DNA of 24,983 nt from Flavobacterium sp. UBA7680 (GCF_002482975.1 NZ_DLHA01000025.1:1-24983), one strand, 5' to 3'. Positions 14,752 to 22,954 are shown, counted from the first letter of the stretch. Numbers and translations: made by a program. Notes: a model not told the origin generated them from the letters alone.

Positions 14752-15507
14752 ATGAGCAAATTAAAAAATAAAGTAGCAATAATTACAGGCGCTTCAAAAG
14801 GAATTGGCGCTTCTATTGCTAAATATTTTGCAGCAGAAGGTGCAAAAGTTGTAGTGAATTACGCATCAAGTAAAGAGGATGCAGACAAAGTGGTAAAAGC
14901 GATAAAAGATAACGGCGGAACAGCAATTGCAGTTCAGGGCGATGTTTCAAACGAATCTGATGTAAACAGACTTTTTGAAGAAACAAAAAATGCTTTTGGA
15001 ACATTAGATATTTTGGTAAACAATGCAGGAATTTACCAATATGCGCCAATTGAAGAATTGTCAGCACAATCTTTCCATTCGCAATTTAATATCAATGTTT
15101 TAGGATCATTACTTTCTATTCAGGCAGCTTTAAAATTGTTTGGAGAAAAAGGCGGTAACATAATTAACATCAGTTCAGAAGCTGGTAAATCGCCACTTCC
15201 AACAGGATCTGTATATTCTGCCACCAAAGCAGCTTTAGACGCTATTACTATTTCTTTATCTAAAGAGTTTATCGGAAGAAATATCAGAATCAATTCTATT
15301 TTACCGGGAATAGTAGAAACAGAAGGTTCACATTCTGCGGGTTTTATTGGCAGCGAAGCCGAAACAAAATTTGTTGCCAGCACACCTCTTGGCCGCACCG
15401 GACAGCCGGAAGATATTGCAAAAGTAGCTGTATTTCTAGCCTCTGATGATTCAGGTTGGATTACCGGAGAGAAAATTTCTGTTTCGGGAGGGATTTTCGG
15501 ATTATAA
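14752..15507 (+). CDS. SDR family oxidoreductase (FabG-like), HxlR module gene 1
   Basis: A 251-residue SDR close to the FabG/glucose-dehydrogenase-like group. TGASKGIG lies at 12-19 and NNAG at 90-93. The catalytic residues are S142, Y155 and K159. The LGRTGQPEDIAKVAVFLASDDSGWITGEKISVSGG end is typical of the tetrameric subgroup. It uses NAD(P)(H); the substrate is unknown. Regulation by the divergent HxlR repressor is inferred. The next gene begins 26 bp downstream and shares the same first protein residues MSKLKNKVA, so the pair may be an old tandem duplication that has since diverged. Confidence 0.93.
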   Translation: MSKLKNKVAIITGASKGIGASIAKYFAAEGAKVVVNYASSKEDADKVVKAIKDNGGTAIAVQGDVSNESDVNRLFEETKNAFGTLDILVNNAGIYQYAPIEELSAQSFHSQFNINVLGSLLSIQAALKLFGEKGGNIINISSEAGKSPLPTGSVYSATKAALDAITISLSKEFIGRNIRINSILPGIVETEGSHSAGFIGSEAETKFVASTPLGRTGQPEDIAKVAVFLASDDSGWITGEKISVSGGIFGL

Positions 15508-15533
15508 TTATTTCTAATTTTTAAAAGAACAAA

Positions 15534-16304
15534 ATGAGTAAATTAAAAAATAAAGTAGCCGTAATTACTGGAGGTAATAGCGGAATAGGTTTTGGTATTG
15601 CAGAGGCATTCAAAAACGAAGGAGCTTCCGGAACTATAACCGGAAGAAATGAAGTAACATTAAATAACGCTGTAGTAGCTTTAAAATCAGATTTTATAGG
15701 TATTGCTGGAGATGTAACCAAAAGCGATGACTTAGAAAATATATTTAAAAAAACAGCTGAAAAATTCGGAAATATAGATGTATTGGTAGTGAATGCTGGC
15801 GGTGTTGTCGACGGCGTTCCTATGGCTGATATCGAAAATATTACCGAAGAAGGTTATGACCGATATATGGATTTGAATTTGAAAAGTTCTTATTTTACCG
15901 TAAAAAAAGCACTTCCCTATTTAAATGATGGTGCATCCATAATACTAATAGGGTCGAGCGCGGCACATCGTGCTGCGCCGGGAATGGCAATTTATTCTGC
16001 AGCAAAAGCGGCAATTATATCATTGGCAAAAGGTTTATCACTAGATTTATTGCCAAGAAAAATACGTGTGAATACACTTTCACCCGGATCTATCGACACG
16101 CCTGTATTTGGAAAATTAGTACCGGAGGAACACTTAGATGCTGTAAAACAAATGTGGATAGATATTACTCCTGTAGGCAGACAAGGTCTTCCGTCAGACA
16201 TTGGAAACGCTGCTGTATTTCTGGCATCAGATGATTCTTCTTTTATAGTGGGAACAGAAATCTTATCAGATGGTGGTCTAACCAATATCAGTTTAATGAA
16301 ATAA
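15534..16304 (+). CDS. SDR family oxidoreductase, HxlR module gene 2
   Basis: A 256-residue SDR. TGGNSGIG lies at 12-19. The NNAG motif reads VNAG (86-89), a conservative change seen in some SDRs. The catalytic residues are S142, Y154 and K158. The C-terminal part (VGRQGLPSDIGNAAVFLASDDSSFIVGTEILSDGG) is again of the tetrameric FabG-like type. G37-R38 after the second strand suggests NADPH. It follows the first SDR gene by 26 bp with no promoter between, so both should be on one transcript. The substrate is unknown. A shared terminator follows. Confidence 0.93.
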   Translation: MSKLKNKVAVITGGNSGIGFGIAEAFKNEGASGTITGRNEVTLNNAVVALKSDFIGIAGDVTKSDDLENIFKKTAEKFGNIDVLVVNAGGVVDGVPMADIENITEEGYDRYMDLNLKSSYFTVKKALPYLNDGASIILIGSSAAHRAAPGMAIYSAAKAAIISLAKGLSLDLLPRKIRVNTLSPGSIDTPVFGKLVPEEHLDAVKQMWIDITPVGRQGLPSDIGNAAVFLASDDSSFIVGTEILSDGGLTNISLMK

Positions 16305-16327
16305 AATAGTAACATCTTTTAAAATGA

Positions 16328-16359
16328 AAAACTCCAAAATCAAATGACTTTGGAGTTTT
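16328..16359. terminator. Bidirectional terminator
   Basis: An 11-bp stem AAAACTCCAAA / TTTGGAGTTTT (16328-16338 with 16349-16359) with a 10-nt loop, flanked by A and T runs. It lies between the convergent SDR gene and the beta-propeller gene. Confidence 0.8.
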
Positions 16360-16363
16360 CTAT

Positions 16364-17566
16364 TTATCTAATTATTTTTAGAAATGCGGTATAAACATCA
16401 TCTTTAATAGAAGTTCGCATATAATATAAATCTTCATCTTTGGTGCTTAAATCAAATTTAATTAAACCGGCATCACAATAATAAAATATAGTATCATCAA
16501 CCGGAAATTCAATATTTGAAATAGGCTGGGTTGTTAATTTTAATTCGAATGCAATTTCCCCATTGTTTATGTCCAGCTGAAAAAGTCTTCCTTTTTTGGT
16601 GTAACCCCAAATATTATCACTGTCCTCCGTTATGTATTCTACATTATCATTTTGAAAATCCCTTTTCCAAATCTGAGTTCCTGTTTTTGAATCTACCGCA
16701 TATACCGAAGAAACTGTTGTGCCTTGCGCTGCAAAATATAATTTTTTGTCTTTCGTAAATATGCGTTCCTTAATATTATATTGATCCTCTGGTAATTTAA
16801 ATTGCCATAAAATGTCCAACTTATCTGGAGTTAAAGCAAAAAGTACATCTTTTTCATTAGCTATAAATACATTTTCACCATCGGTTACAGGTTTGCTGTG
16901 CATACTTTGGTCAAAGCTTTTTTGGTTAAGAACTTTTCCTGTATTGGCATCAAACACATATAAATTAGTCGAACTCGGAACAAAAACTTTGTTATTAAAA
17001 AACAATACCGGAATATCGTTTGTTGGAGTATCCAGTTTGTAAGTCCATGCTAAACTACCATCTTTTGTATCAAGAGCATAAATATTACTGCTTCCGTTTT
17101 GATTTTGTGCAGTTATATATAGCTTTCCGTTATTGACAACCGGAACCTGATCTTTAAGAACAATTTGGTCTGTGATATTTCCTAATCTTGATTTCCAAAA
17201 TACATCACCGCTTTGATTATCTACCGCAACAATTTCACCGTTTATAAACGGAATGTATACAACACCATTCGATATAGTTACTTTATTGGCACACATTTCG
17301 GTAAAAGGACTTGTAGCTTTTACAGTCCAGCCAATTTGTTCAGATTCTAAATCGTATGAAAAAAGAGCACCGTCGTAATCATAAATTAAAATTGACGCTT
17401 CGTCTAAAGGAACTTTTTTAAGCGCACTTACAGCTTTATTCGTGACCTGTTCACTAGGCGGTAAAGTTTTATTATTAGTATTTGTAGTTTTTGATGCGGC
17501 TGGCGTTTGTCCAAACGTATTTATAACAGCAAATACAAATAAAAGAGTTATTAGGTTTGTTTTCAT
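16364..17566 (-). CDS. Exported PQQ-type beta-propeller repeat protein
   Basis: The chosen start at 17566 gives 400 residues beginning MKTNLITLLFVFAVINTFGQ, a clear signal peptide. An upstream in-frame ATG at 17638 would place 24 hydrophilic residues before it and is rejected. The mature protein has about eight repeats of the pattern (V/L)Y...AVD..(S/T)G...W, for example GEIVAVDNQSGDVFWKSRL, IYALDTKDGSLAWTYKL and VYAVDSKTGTQIWKRDF. This is the PQQ/BamB-like propeller signature. The catalytic residues of quinoprotein dehydrogenases are not evident, so a binding or scaffold role in the periplasm is more likely than an enzyme role. There is no BamB lipobox. It appears to be transcribed alone. 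Confidence 0.85.
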   Translation of the reverse strand: MKTNLITLLFVFAVINTFGQTPAASKTTNTNNKTLPPSEQVTNKAVSALKKVPLDEASILIYDYDGALFSYDLESEQIGWTVKATSPFTEMCANKVTISNGVVYIPFINGEIVAVDNQSGDVFWKSRLGNITDQIVLKDQVPVVNNGKLYITAQNQNGSSNIYALDTKDGSLAWTYKLDTPTNDIPVLFFNNKVFVPSSTNLYVFDANTGKVLNQKSFDQSMHSKPVTDGENVFIANEKDVLFALTPDKLDILWQFKLPEDQYNIKERIFTKDKKLYFAAQGTTVSSVYAVDSKTGTQIWKRDFQNDNVEYITEDSDNIWGYTKKGRLFQLDINNGEIAFELKLTTQPISNIEFPVDDTIFYYCDAGLIKFDLSTKDEDLYYMRTSIKDDVYTAFLKIIR

Positions 17567-17737
17567 TTTTAAGATTTGGGTTGATGATTTGATTTTCTTT
17601 TCAGCAAAAAAGCTGCCAAATAAAACAATCAACGTCAAATATAGTTAAAAATTGTTATAGCATTTTATAAGTTATAACCTCATATGTATATGTTTATGTT
17701 ACGATAATGTAGATTATAAATTCACATTCTTGCATAA

Positions 17738-18754
17738 TTATTTATCAAGTATATTTTGTATTGAACCGCTGATTTCCTCTAAATTATTTTGTTTGTTATT
17801 GGTCATTAAAATAATAGTAGAATTTAGATTGCTGATTAATAAAGCCTGATAATTAAAAGCTGCACCATCGTGTATATGATTGGTTACTTTTCCATTTTCA
17901 ATAGTTCCGCCTCCAAGACCAGTTTGATTATCTTTAGAGAAAGGCACAAAAAGTTCACGTGTCGATTCTTGATTAATAATTTTAAATGAATTAATAGCTT
18001 CAGACCATTTGTAAAAATCCTTTAAAGTTAAAGCTGTCCAACCCGAAATATTATATTTAAGAATATCCTGTTTTCCTTTACTATTATACGATTTTGCAAA
18101 AAGTTTCTCTTTTTCGTCTGGATCTACAACCGCATTTTTTATTCCGTTAGGCTTTAATATTTTCTTTATAACAAAAGAATTGAAACTCATATTAGTAATT
18201 TTCTCAATAATACGCCTTTGTAAAAACACATTATTGTTATTGTAATCATACTTTGTTCCCGGTTCAAAGTCAAGTTCCGAAGTCTTTTGAAGAAAAGCCA
18301 TATTATCTGAATCCTGATTGACTTCATTCCACTTTATTTGAGGCAGTCCGCTTGTGTATTGAAGCAGATTGATAATTTTAATTTTGTTTGCCCAAGATGG
18401 AAGTTCAGGTAGAAATTTAGAAATCGGGTCATCGAGTTTTAATTTTCCCTGCTCTTTCAGTATCATAATTCCAACTGCATTAAATTCTTTGGCAATTGAA
18501 CCTATATGAAAACGGTAATCTGTATTTAATGGAACGGAGTTACTTGCATCAGCTTGTCCAAAAGCTTTTTCGTAGATTATTTTACCTTTTTCAGCAATTA
18601 AAACATTTCCGTTAAAGGTTTTAGATTGAAGTGCTTTTTGAAATAAAGTATCTAGGTTTTTTTCTATTTCATTGGTTTGGCTGTAAAAATTCCAGCACGT
18701 TGTCAATGCAATAGTAAAAAAGATAATTTTTATTTTTTTGATGATTGAATTCAT
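17738..18754 (-). CDS. Class C beta-lactamase-like serine hydrolase
   Basis: A 338-residue protein of the beta-lactamase/transpeptidase-like superfamily (PF00144). It has a signal sequence of about 25 residues ending in WNFYSQ. The catalytic motifs are SIAK at 86-89 (SxxK nucleophile and base), YNN at 171-173 (YxN) and HDG at 295-297 in place of KTG. HxG is common in esterases and D-aminopeptidases of this family, so peptidase or esterase activity is as likely as beta-lactam hydrolysis. The protein is probably periplasmic or surface-exposed. It does not form an obvious operon: 171 bp separate it from the propeller gene and a terminator lies just upstream. Confidence 0.9.
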   Translation of the reverse strand: MNSIIKKIKIIFFTIALTTCWNFYSQTNEIEKNLDTLFQKALQSKTFNGNVLIAEKGKIIYEKAFGQADASNSVPLNTDYRFHIGSIAKEFNAVGIMILKEQGKLKLDDPISKFLPELPSWANKIKIINLLQYTSGLPQIKWNEVNQDSDNMAFLQKTSELDFEPGTKYDYNNNNVFLQRRIIEKITNMSFNSFVIKKILKPNGIKNAVVDPDEKEKLFAKSYNSKGKQDILKYNISGWTALTLKDFYKWSEAINSFKIINQESTRELFVPFSKDNQTGLGGGTIENGKVTNHIHDGAAFNYQALLISNLNSTIILMTNNKQNNLEEISGSIQNILDK

Positions 18755-18777
18755 TTTGTAAATTTTAATAAATATAA

Positions 18778-18807
18778 AAAAACTCCATTAGAAATAATGG
18801 AGTTTTT
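18778..18807. terminator. Terminator of the 18884 gene
   Basis: A 13-bp perfect stem AAAAACTCCATTA / TAATGGAGTTTTT (18778-18790 with 18795-18807) with a GAAA loop. It ends the minus-strand gene at 18884-19411. The hairpin and the about 30 bp beside it closely resemble 21435-21500. Confidence 0.85.
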
Positions 18808-18883
18808 ATGCTTTCAAAAGGTTATTTCTCTTTTAGCTTTTAGGTCAAAGGATATATATGTGAATGTATCTCTAATTTATTAC

Positions 18884-19411
18884 TTAACAGCCGCCTTTGC
18901 GAGGAACACGTTTAAAAATTACTTTATTATCTCGTTCTACATAGCTGCCCGATATTATGGGATAGGAATACTTGGGCGCGTATGATACACCATGGCTTTT
19001 TAAAATTATTGTGTCGTTAACTTTCAGACTGTACAATTGCTGAAGTTGGGACTTTTCCGGTTCAAATCTCAGAATATAATCTTCACCATCAATTCTGGCC
19101 ATCACTCCGAAACCTAATAGCGATCCTGGTGGAAGAGAAAGAGACGTTATAACAGCCTCCATATTGGTATTCTTGCTTATTTTAGCAGCGCCGGCAAGCA
19201 CTTTTTTACCTTGGGGAGACATTTCCCAGTTTTTGAATTTTACACCATCAGGGGTTGCTTCCCATTTTTTCAATTTGGCTTTCCTTTCAGCAATAGAGAG
19301 TGTTTTTTGGATTGGTTTTTTTGGAGTTTCATTTTTAGTTTCACAATTTGTAAAAACTAGTCCACTTACCGCAACCAGCGGTAAGATCAGTGCATAAATG
19401 ATTTTTTTCAT
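18884..19411 (-). CDS. Exported protein of unknown function with WExxPxGxK repeats
   Basis: A 175-residue protein not recognised from any family. The N-terminus is a signal sequence (MKKIIYALILPLVAVSGLVF) followed by TNCETKNE; Cys23 could be a lipidation site, although N at -1 is an unusual lipobox. Two adjacent copies of a WExxPxGxK motif occur at residues 50-58 and 62-70, within a lysine-rich segment. The remainder is beta-rich, containing YILRFEPEKSQLQQLYSLKVNDTIILKSHG, and the protein ends in GGC. It is divergent from the membrane-tethered winged-helix regulator at 19592, with 180 bp between, so regulation by that protein is possible. Confidence 0.75.
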   Translation of the reverse strand: MKKIIYALILPLVAVSGLVFTNCETKNETPKKPIQKTLSIAERKAKLKKWEATPDGVKFKNWEMSPQGKKVLAGAAKISKNTNMEAVITSLSLPPGSLLGFGVMARIDGEDYILRFEPEKSQLQQLYSLKVNDTIILKSHGVSYAPKYSYPIISGSYVERDNKVIFKRVPRKGGC

Positions 19412-19591
19412 ATTTTTTATAGGTTTAATTAAAATAGATCTATCTCCTGATAAATCTTGTTCATGTAAAGCATTCTTTTTATTTTTTACAATCTTTAAAG
19501 TTGTTGTAACAAAATTACTTTGATATATTTCAGCCTTAGGAACTTAGATTGTAAATAAAAATGTAAACTTTGTAAATTAAAACTTGACACT

Positions 19592-20482
19592 ATGCATCAT
19601 AGTCAAAATCCCCTGTACGGAAAAGGCAAGTATATCTTTGGATTGATACTGCTTTTGTTTATATCTGCAATCGGCACAGTTTTCAGTAAGACTGATAGTG
19701 ACGAGTTTGCTATTGCAAGAAGGGAAATTTTGCTTCGCAGAATTGGTCATGAATTACTTTTACAATCGGGAGATAAAACATCAAGGGTTCTTCCTGTAAA
19801 AAAGATCGCTGAAAATGAGTATCAAATCAGGTTTGAAAATGAATTTACTTTTCAAACGGACTCTTTAGTCAATATTACGCAGCGTTTGTTAGCACAAGAT
19901 CCACTCGCAGATGATTATGTTGTTAATGTAGTGAACTGCGGAAATAGTAGCGTAGCTTATGGATATGCTATATCAAAAAATAAGAAAGACGATATTGTAC
20001 CATGCAAAGGAAGAAAGCAGCCCAAAGCATGTTACATGATTAATATCAAATTTAAACCACTGGGTATATATACAGCAAAGAATAAATATTTTTTGGTTGG
20101 CGGTCTGTCATTTTTAGCGTTTGTTGGATTTGTTTTTTTTAGATCTGCTAAGTCAAAAGTAGCTTTACCTAATAATTCTACTAGTTTGTTCACTTTAGGT
20201 TCGGTAGTGTTTGATGCGAAAAATCGTAAGCTGATCATAAATGAAAAGACATTAGACCTCACCGGAACAGAAACCCGTTTATTACTCATTTTTGCATCAT
20301 CTCCTAACGAAACCATAGAAAGAAGCCGACTGCAAAAAGAGATATGGGAAGATGAAGGTGTTATTGTGGGCCGTAGTCTGGATATGTTCATATCAAAACT
20401 TAGAAAAAAACTCGAACATGATCCAAATGTCCAAATTATTGTTATACGCGGAAAAGGGTATAAGCTTAATATTACTTCTTAA
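19592..20482 (+). CDS. Membrane-tethered winged-helix regulator with periplasmic loop
   Basis: A 296-residue one-component regulator. A first membrane helix (about 14-30) leads to a domain of about 135 residues, then a second helix (about 167-184) and a C-terminal OmpR/PhoB-type winged helix (about 203-295) with LDLTGTETRLLLIFASSPNETIERSRLQKEIWEDEG, a recognition helix SLDMFISKLRKKLE and the wing VIVIRGKGYKL. No receiver domain is present. The loop between the helices should be periplasmic, and it has three cysteines (116, 138, 147), the last two in VPCKGRKQPKACYM. The layout is ToxR/CadC-like in principle but with the DNA-binding domain at the other end. A direct signal-to-promoter role is inferred. 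It is divergent from the exported protein gene at 18884. Confidence 0.87.
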   Translation: MHHSQNPLYGKGKYIFGLILLLFISAIGTVFSKTDSDEFAIARREILLRRIGHELLLQSGDKTSRVLPVKKIAENEYQIRFENEFTFQTDSLVNITQRLLAQDPLADDYVVNVVNCGNSSVAYGYAISKNKKDDIVPCKGRKQPKACYMINIKFKPLGIYTAKNKYFLVGGLSFLAFVGFVFFRSAKSKVALPNNSTSLFTLGSVVFDAKNRKLIINEKTLDLTGTETRLLLIFASSPNETIERSRLQKEIWEDEGVIVGRSLDMFISKLRKKLEHDPNVQIIVIRGKGYKLNITS

Positions 20483-20688
20483 GTTTATGCACAAGTTAGT
20501 TAAGATATTCTAAGCTAGATTTGAAGAAACTTTCATGTAAAAAATCTTAATTTTTTTATAGAGTATTTAAGAAATGAATAAGAGATTTTGCAAATAATCT
20601 TATATTCGCTTTCAAATAAAAATTGGTTAATAAAGAGAAAAACTATTATAAACTACAAAACAACCAGAGTTAAATTACAACACTAATT

Positions 20689-21396
20689 ATGCAAGAAGAA
20701 ATAACGAAACATTCAAACAAAATTTATAAAACTGTGAAAAATTCAGAACATACATTGGGAGAGAAAGTAAAAGAAATCATTATAGAAATATTCATAATCG
20801 TTTTTGCCGTGACGCTTTCAATATGGCTGCACAGTTGGAGTGAGCACAGACACCAACAAGAAGAAGTATCTGTGTTTCTTACTAATTTAAAGAATGATTT
20901 ACAGAATGACGTAAAAAGTATCGACAATGAAATGGAAGCATACCAAATGACAAACCAAAGCTATGAGAAGATTTTGGCATTAACGACTTCCCAACTTGAC
21001 AGTATTTACAAGTCTAAAGGCAAAGTTAATTTTCCAATTCATTCGCATGGACAAACACTGAGTATTGGTAATTATGAAGGTTTTAAATCAAGCGGAAAAA
21101 TTGGCTACATTGAAGACGAAAAATTAAAACAGAAAATTTTAAATTATTACCAAATATTTGTGCCGGCTGTTAACGAAGTTGATAAAATATACAATGATTT
21201 TTTGATTAAGTGTTTTGATAAAACGATAGAAAATGCAGATAAATCTGAAAAAGAATTATATTCAGACCCAAAATATAAAAAGACGCTCGAATATCTTGTC
21301 AAACTTGGTAAGAATAATATAAGGGTTTATAAAGAAAATACAAAACCACTCGCAGTTGAGCTTATTAAAGAAATTGACAAAGAGTTGAATAAATAA
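20689..21396 (+). CDS. DUF6090-like membrane-anchored protein
   Basis: A 235-residue protein that resembles the flavobacterial DUF6090 group by its KEIIIEIFIIVFAVTLSIWL membrane helix (28-47), followed by HSWSEHRHQQEE and a VFLTNLKNDLQNDV segment that starts a long helical region. The C-terminal two thirds are helix-rich and charged, with a conserved-looking NYEGFKSSGKIGYIEDEKLK block near 117-136. Only one membrane helix is seen, so it is an inner-membrane protein whose large domain lies on one side. The function is unknown. It has 206 bp of upstream spacer in which I see no clear promoter, and it converges on the XRE gene. Confidence 0.7.
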   Translation: MQEEITKHSNKIYKTVKNSEHTLGEKVKEIIIEIFIIVFAVTLSIWLHSWSEHRHQQEEVSVFLTNLKNDLQNDVKSIDNEMEAYQMTNQSYEKILALTTSQLDSIYKSKGKVNFPIHSHGQTLSIGNYEGFKSSGKIGYIEDEKLKQKILNYYQIFVPAVNEVDKIYNDFLIKCFDKTIENADKSEKELYSDPKYKKTLEYLVKLGKNNIRVYKENTKPLAVELIKEIDKELNK

Positions 21397-21434
21397 GCGA
21401 ACGAATAATCGTCGTTTAGAAAAAATAACAAGCA

Positions 21435-21470
21435 TAAAAAAACTCCATTATTTTTAATGGAGTTTTTTTA
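21435..21470. terminator. Bidirectional terminator
   Basis: Perfect 16-bp stem TAAAAAAACTCCATTA / TAATGGAGTTTTTTTA (21435-21450 with 21455-21470) with a TTTT loop. It lies between the convergent DUF6090-like and XRE genes. Its core is the same as the terminator at 18778. Confidence 0.9.
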
Positions 21471-21481
21471 TGCTTTAAAGG

Positions 21482-21553
21482 TTATTTTACTTTTAATATT
21501 TTTTCAAGATATTCGACTTTGTCTTTTTCGGCCTGAATTAAACGTTCAAGCTT
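21482..21553 (-). pseudogene. Frame-shifted former 3' end of the XRE gene
   Basis: On the minus strand this stretch reads KLERLIQAEKDKVEYLEKIL followed by KVK and a stop at 21482. It is a coiled-coil-like ending that I recall at the C-terminus of longer flavobacterial XRE regulators. It is out of frame with the XRE gene, whose reading frame stops at 21538, so a deletion or frameshift has cut it off. Confidence 0.6.
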
Positions 21554-21852
21554 GGTTGAACATTAATTGAATTAATTGTTGAACTATCGTGACTAGTATT
21601 GGTAAAAGTATTGTTCATGATATTCAATACCATATCATCACAATAATTTTTAATTGCTTCTACGGTTACACCAAGTGCTTTTGCAACTTCTGCAAGTTTT
21701 GTATCATCTATAGTTTCGCTGTTTTCAATTGCTGAAACCGTTTGCTGGCTAGTGCCTAAAGCTTGTGCCAATGCTTCCTGCTTCATATCACGAAGTTCAC
21801 GGATACGGCTTATATTTCTTCCGATATGTTTTGGTCTTGATAGTGTGCTCAT
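21538..21852 (-). CDS. XRE family regulator, C-terminally truncated
   Basis: A 104-residue helix-turn-helix protein. The HTH_3 domain (about 10-66) reads IGRNISRIRELRDMKQEALA, then QALGTSQQTVSAIENSETI and LAEVAKALGVTVEAIKN. The part after residue 70 is a polar tail, TNTSHDSSTINSINVQPSLNV, that ends early; the normal coiled-coil ending is found out of frame downstream (21482-21553). DNA binding should be intact, but oligomerisation may be lost. A TATCTTTG -7 box (minus, 21857-21864) lies only 4 bp before the ATG, so the message may be nearly leaderless. The target is unknown; no toxin gene is adjacent. Confidence 0.85.
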   Translation of the reverse strand: MSTLSRPKHIGRNISRIRELRDMKQEALAQALGTSQQTVSAIENSETIDDTKLAEVAKALGVTVEAIKNYCDDMVLNIMNNTFTNTSHDSSTINSINVQPSLNV

Positions 21853-21994
21853 AATTCAAAGATAATAATTAAGTATAATAAACCGGAATTGTAAAAAACA
21901 TAATTTAAAATGTAGATTACAAGTGTTCTTTGGGAGCGGTAAACAAAAATACAATTTTTCTGATAAGTATTTTGAATTTTAAACCGAAGCACTT

Positions 21995-22456
21995 TTACTC
22001 TGTTTTATTTCTATCAATAAGATTTGCCATATTAGAATTGAACAACGGAAGATTTTCATCTAAAGAAGAAAAAAAATCAAGATCGGCATTTTCTACTTCA
22101 ATAAGAGCTTTTTGCAAAATTGTTTCGCCTGTATTCGTTAATCGAATGGTTTTTGCCCTTGTATCAGTTTCATGTTCATGTCTGGTAATAAAACCTTTTT
22201 CTTCCAGTGTTCGCAATACTTTTGAAACCATCATTCTGTCGGCATTACTCTGATTCGCAATATCAATTTGTGTTACAGAATCACTTTTTTTTGAAAGCCA
22301 GCCCAAAGCAGCCAGCAGCACAAATTGAGTCTGCGTTAAATCTAACGGATCTAAAACTTTTTTTAGTTTGCGCTGCCAAAGCATTGTTAGCTGTCCAAGT
22401 AAATACCCCGGGCTGTCTTTTGGACTTTTAAAATGAAAATTAATTTCCTTAGCCAT
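21995..22456 (-). CDS. MarR family transcriptional regulator
   Basis: A 153-residue winged-helix regulator. PGYLLGQLTMLWQRKLKKVL starts the dimerisation helices, LDLTQTQFVLLAAL the first DNA-binding helix, IANQSNADRMMVSKVLRTLEEKGFITR (about 66-92) the recognition helix and the start of the wing, and HETDTRAKTIRLTNTGE the wing itself, with the D-x-R-A-K-x-I-x-L-T family signature. C-terminal helices complete the dimer interface. MarR regulators often respond to phenolic or oxidant ligands. It lies downstream of the VOC gene on the same strand with a 138-bp gap; co-transcription is possible but a separate promoter is likely. Confidence 0.92.
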   Translation of the reverse strand: MAKEINFHFKSPKDSPGYLLGQLTMLWQRKLKKVLDPLDLTQTQFVLLAALGWLSKKSDSVTQIDIANQSNADRMMVSKVLRTLEEKGFITRHEHETDTRAKTIRLTNTGETILQKALIEVENADLDFFSSLDENLPLFNSNMANLIDRNKTE

Positions 22457-22594
22457 AATAATTTTGAAGCATTTGTGTCAGTATTAAAAATCAAGTTTAT
22501 TGATTTCAAAGATAGCCATCAGAACCTTTAGTAGATTGGATAACAGAAATTTTTTCTTCCTTAATCTGTTTCTAAAATTACTGATTATTTACTT

Positions 22595-22954
22595 TTATTT
22601 TGTCTCCAAAAAAGTAAGTTTATAACCGTCAAGATCTTTTACGTGAAAAGCTCTTCCAAACGGAGTTTCTATAATTGGTCCCGCTGTTGTTATTCCGTTT
22701 TCGATAAATTTCTCTTTTAATTCGTCTACATTTTCGGTAACAGCAAACCAAAGCGCTACGCCAACTCCTAATTCTCGATCTTCTAAAGGTTCAAGCGGAG
22801 TACGAATAGCAAAACTTGCTTTTCCTTCGTCGTATTTAAAAATACATGCCTGCGGATTAGTATTTCCAACTTCAAACCCTAATTTCTTTTCGTAGAAGTC
22901 TTTTGATGCTTCTAAATTTTTTACTTGTAATGATGCAAATGTAAGTTCTCTCAT
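22595..22954 (-). CDS. VOC/glyoxalase superfamily protein
   Basis: A 119-residue protein with two beta-alpha-beta-beta-beta modules. The first begins LTFASLQVKNLEASKDFYEK with KLGFEVG following; the second contains LWFAVTENVDELKEKFIENG, then PFGRAFHVKDLDGYKLTFLE. These are hallmarks of the vicinal-oxygen-chelate fold. The first strand lacks the His that binds metal in glyoxalase I, and only the C-terminal Glu (FLE) is obvious, so it may be a binding or resistance protein rather than a lyase. The promoter -7 box lies within a perfect dyad upstream. Confidence 0.88.
   Translation of the reverse strand: MRELTFASLQVKNLEASKDFYEKKLGFEVGNTNPQACIFKYDEGKASFAIRTPLEPLEDRELGVGVALWFAVTENVDELKEKFIENGITTAGPIIETPFGRAFHVKDLDGYKLTFLETK

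Noticed and set aside
15992..16315. 107-residue antisense open frame over the second tandem SDR gene
   Set aside because: It lies opposite a conserved SDR catalytic region and shows no independent motif.
17567..17638. Upstream in-frame ATG of the beta-propeller gene
   Set aside because: It would place 24 residues before a perfect signal peptide that starts at 17566.
18677..18754. Lipobox in the serine hydrolase signal sequence (LTTC)
   Set aside because: Thr at -1 and the longer hydrophobic sequence ending in YSQ favour ordinary signal peptidase I cleavage.
21930..22253. 107-residue plus-strand frame opposite the MarR gene
   Set aside because: It overlaps the MarR wing and C-terminal region; its composition is that of an antisense shadow.
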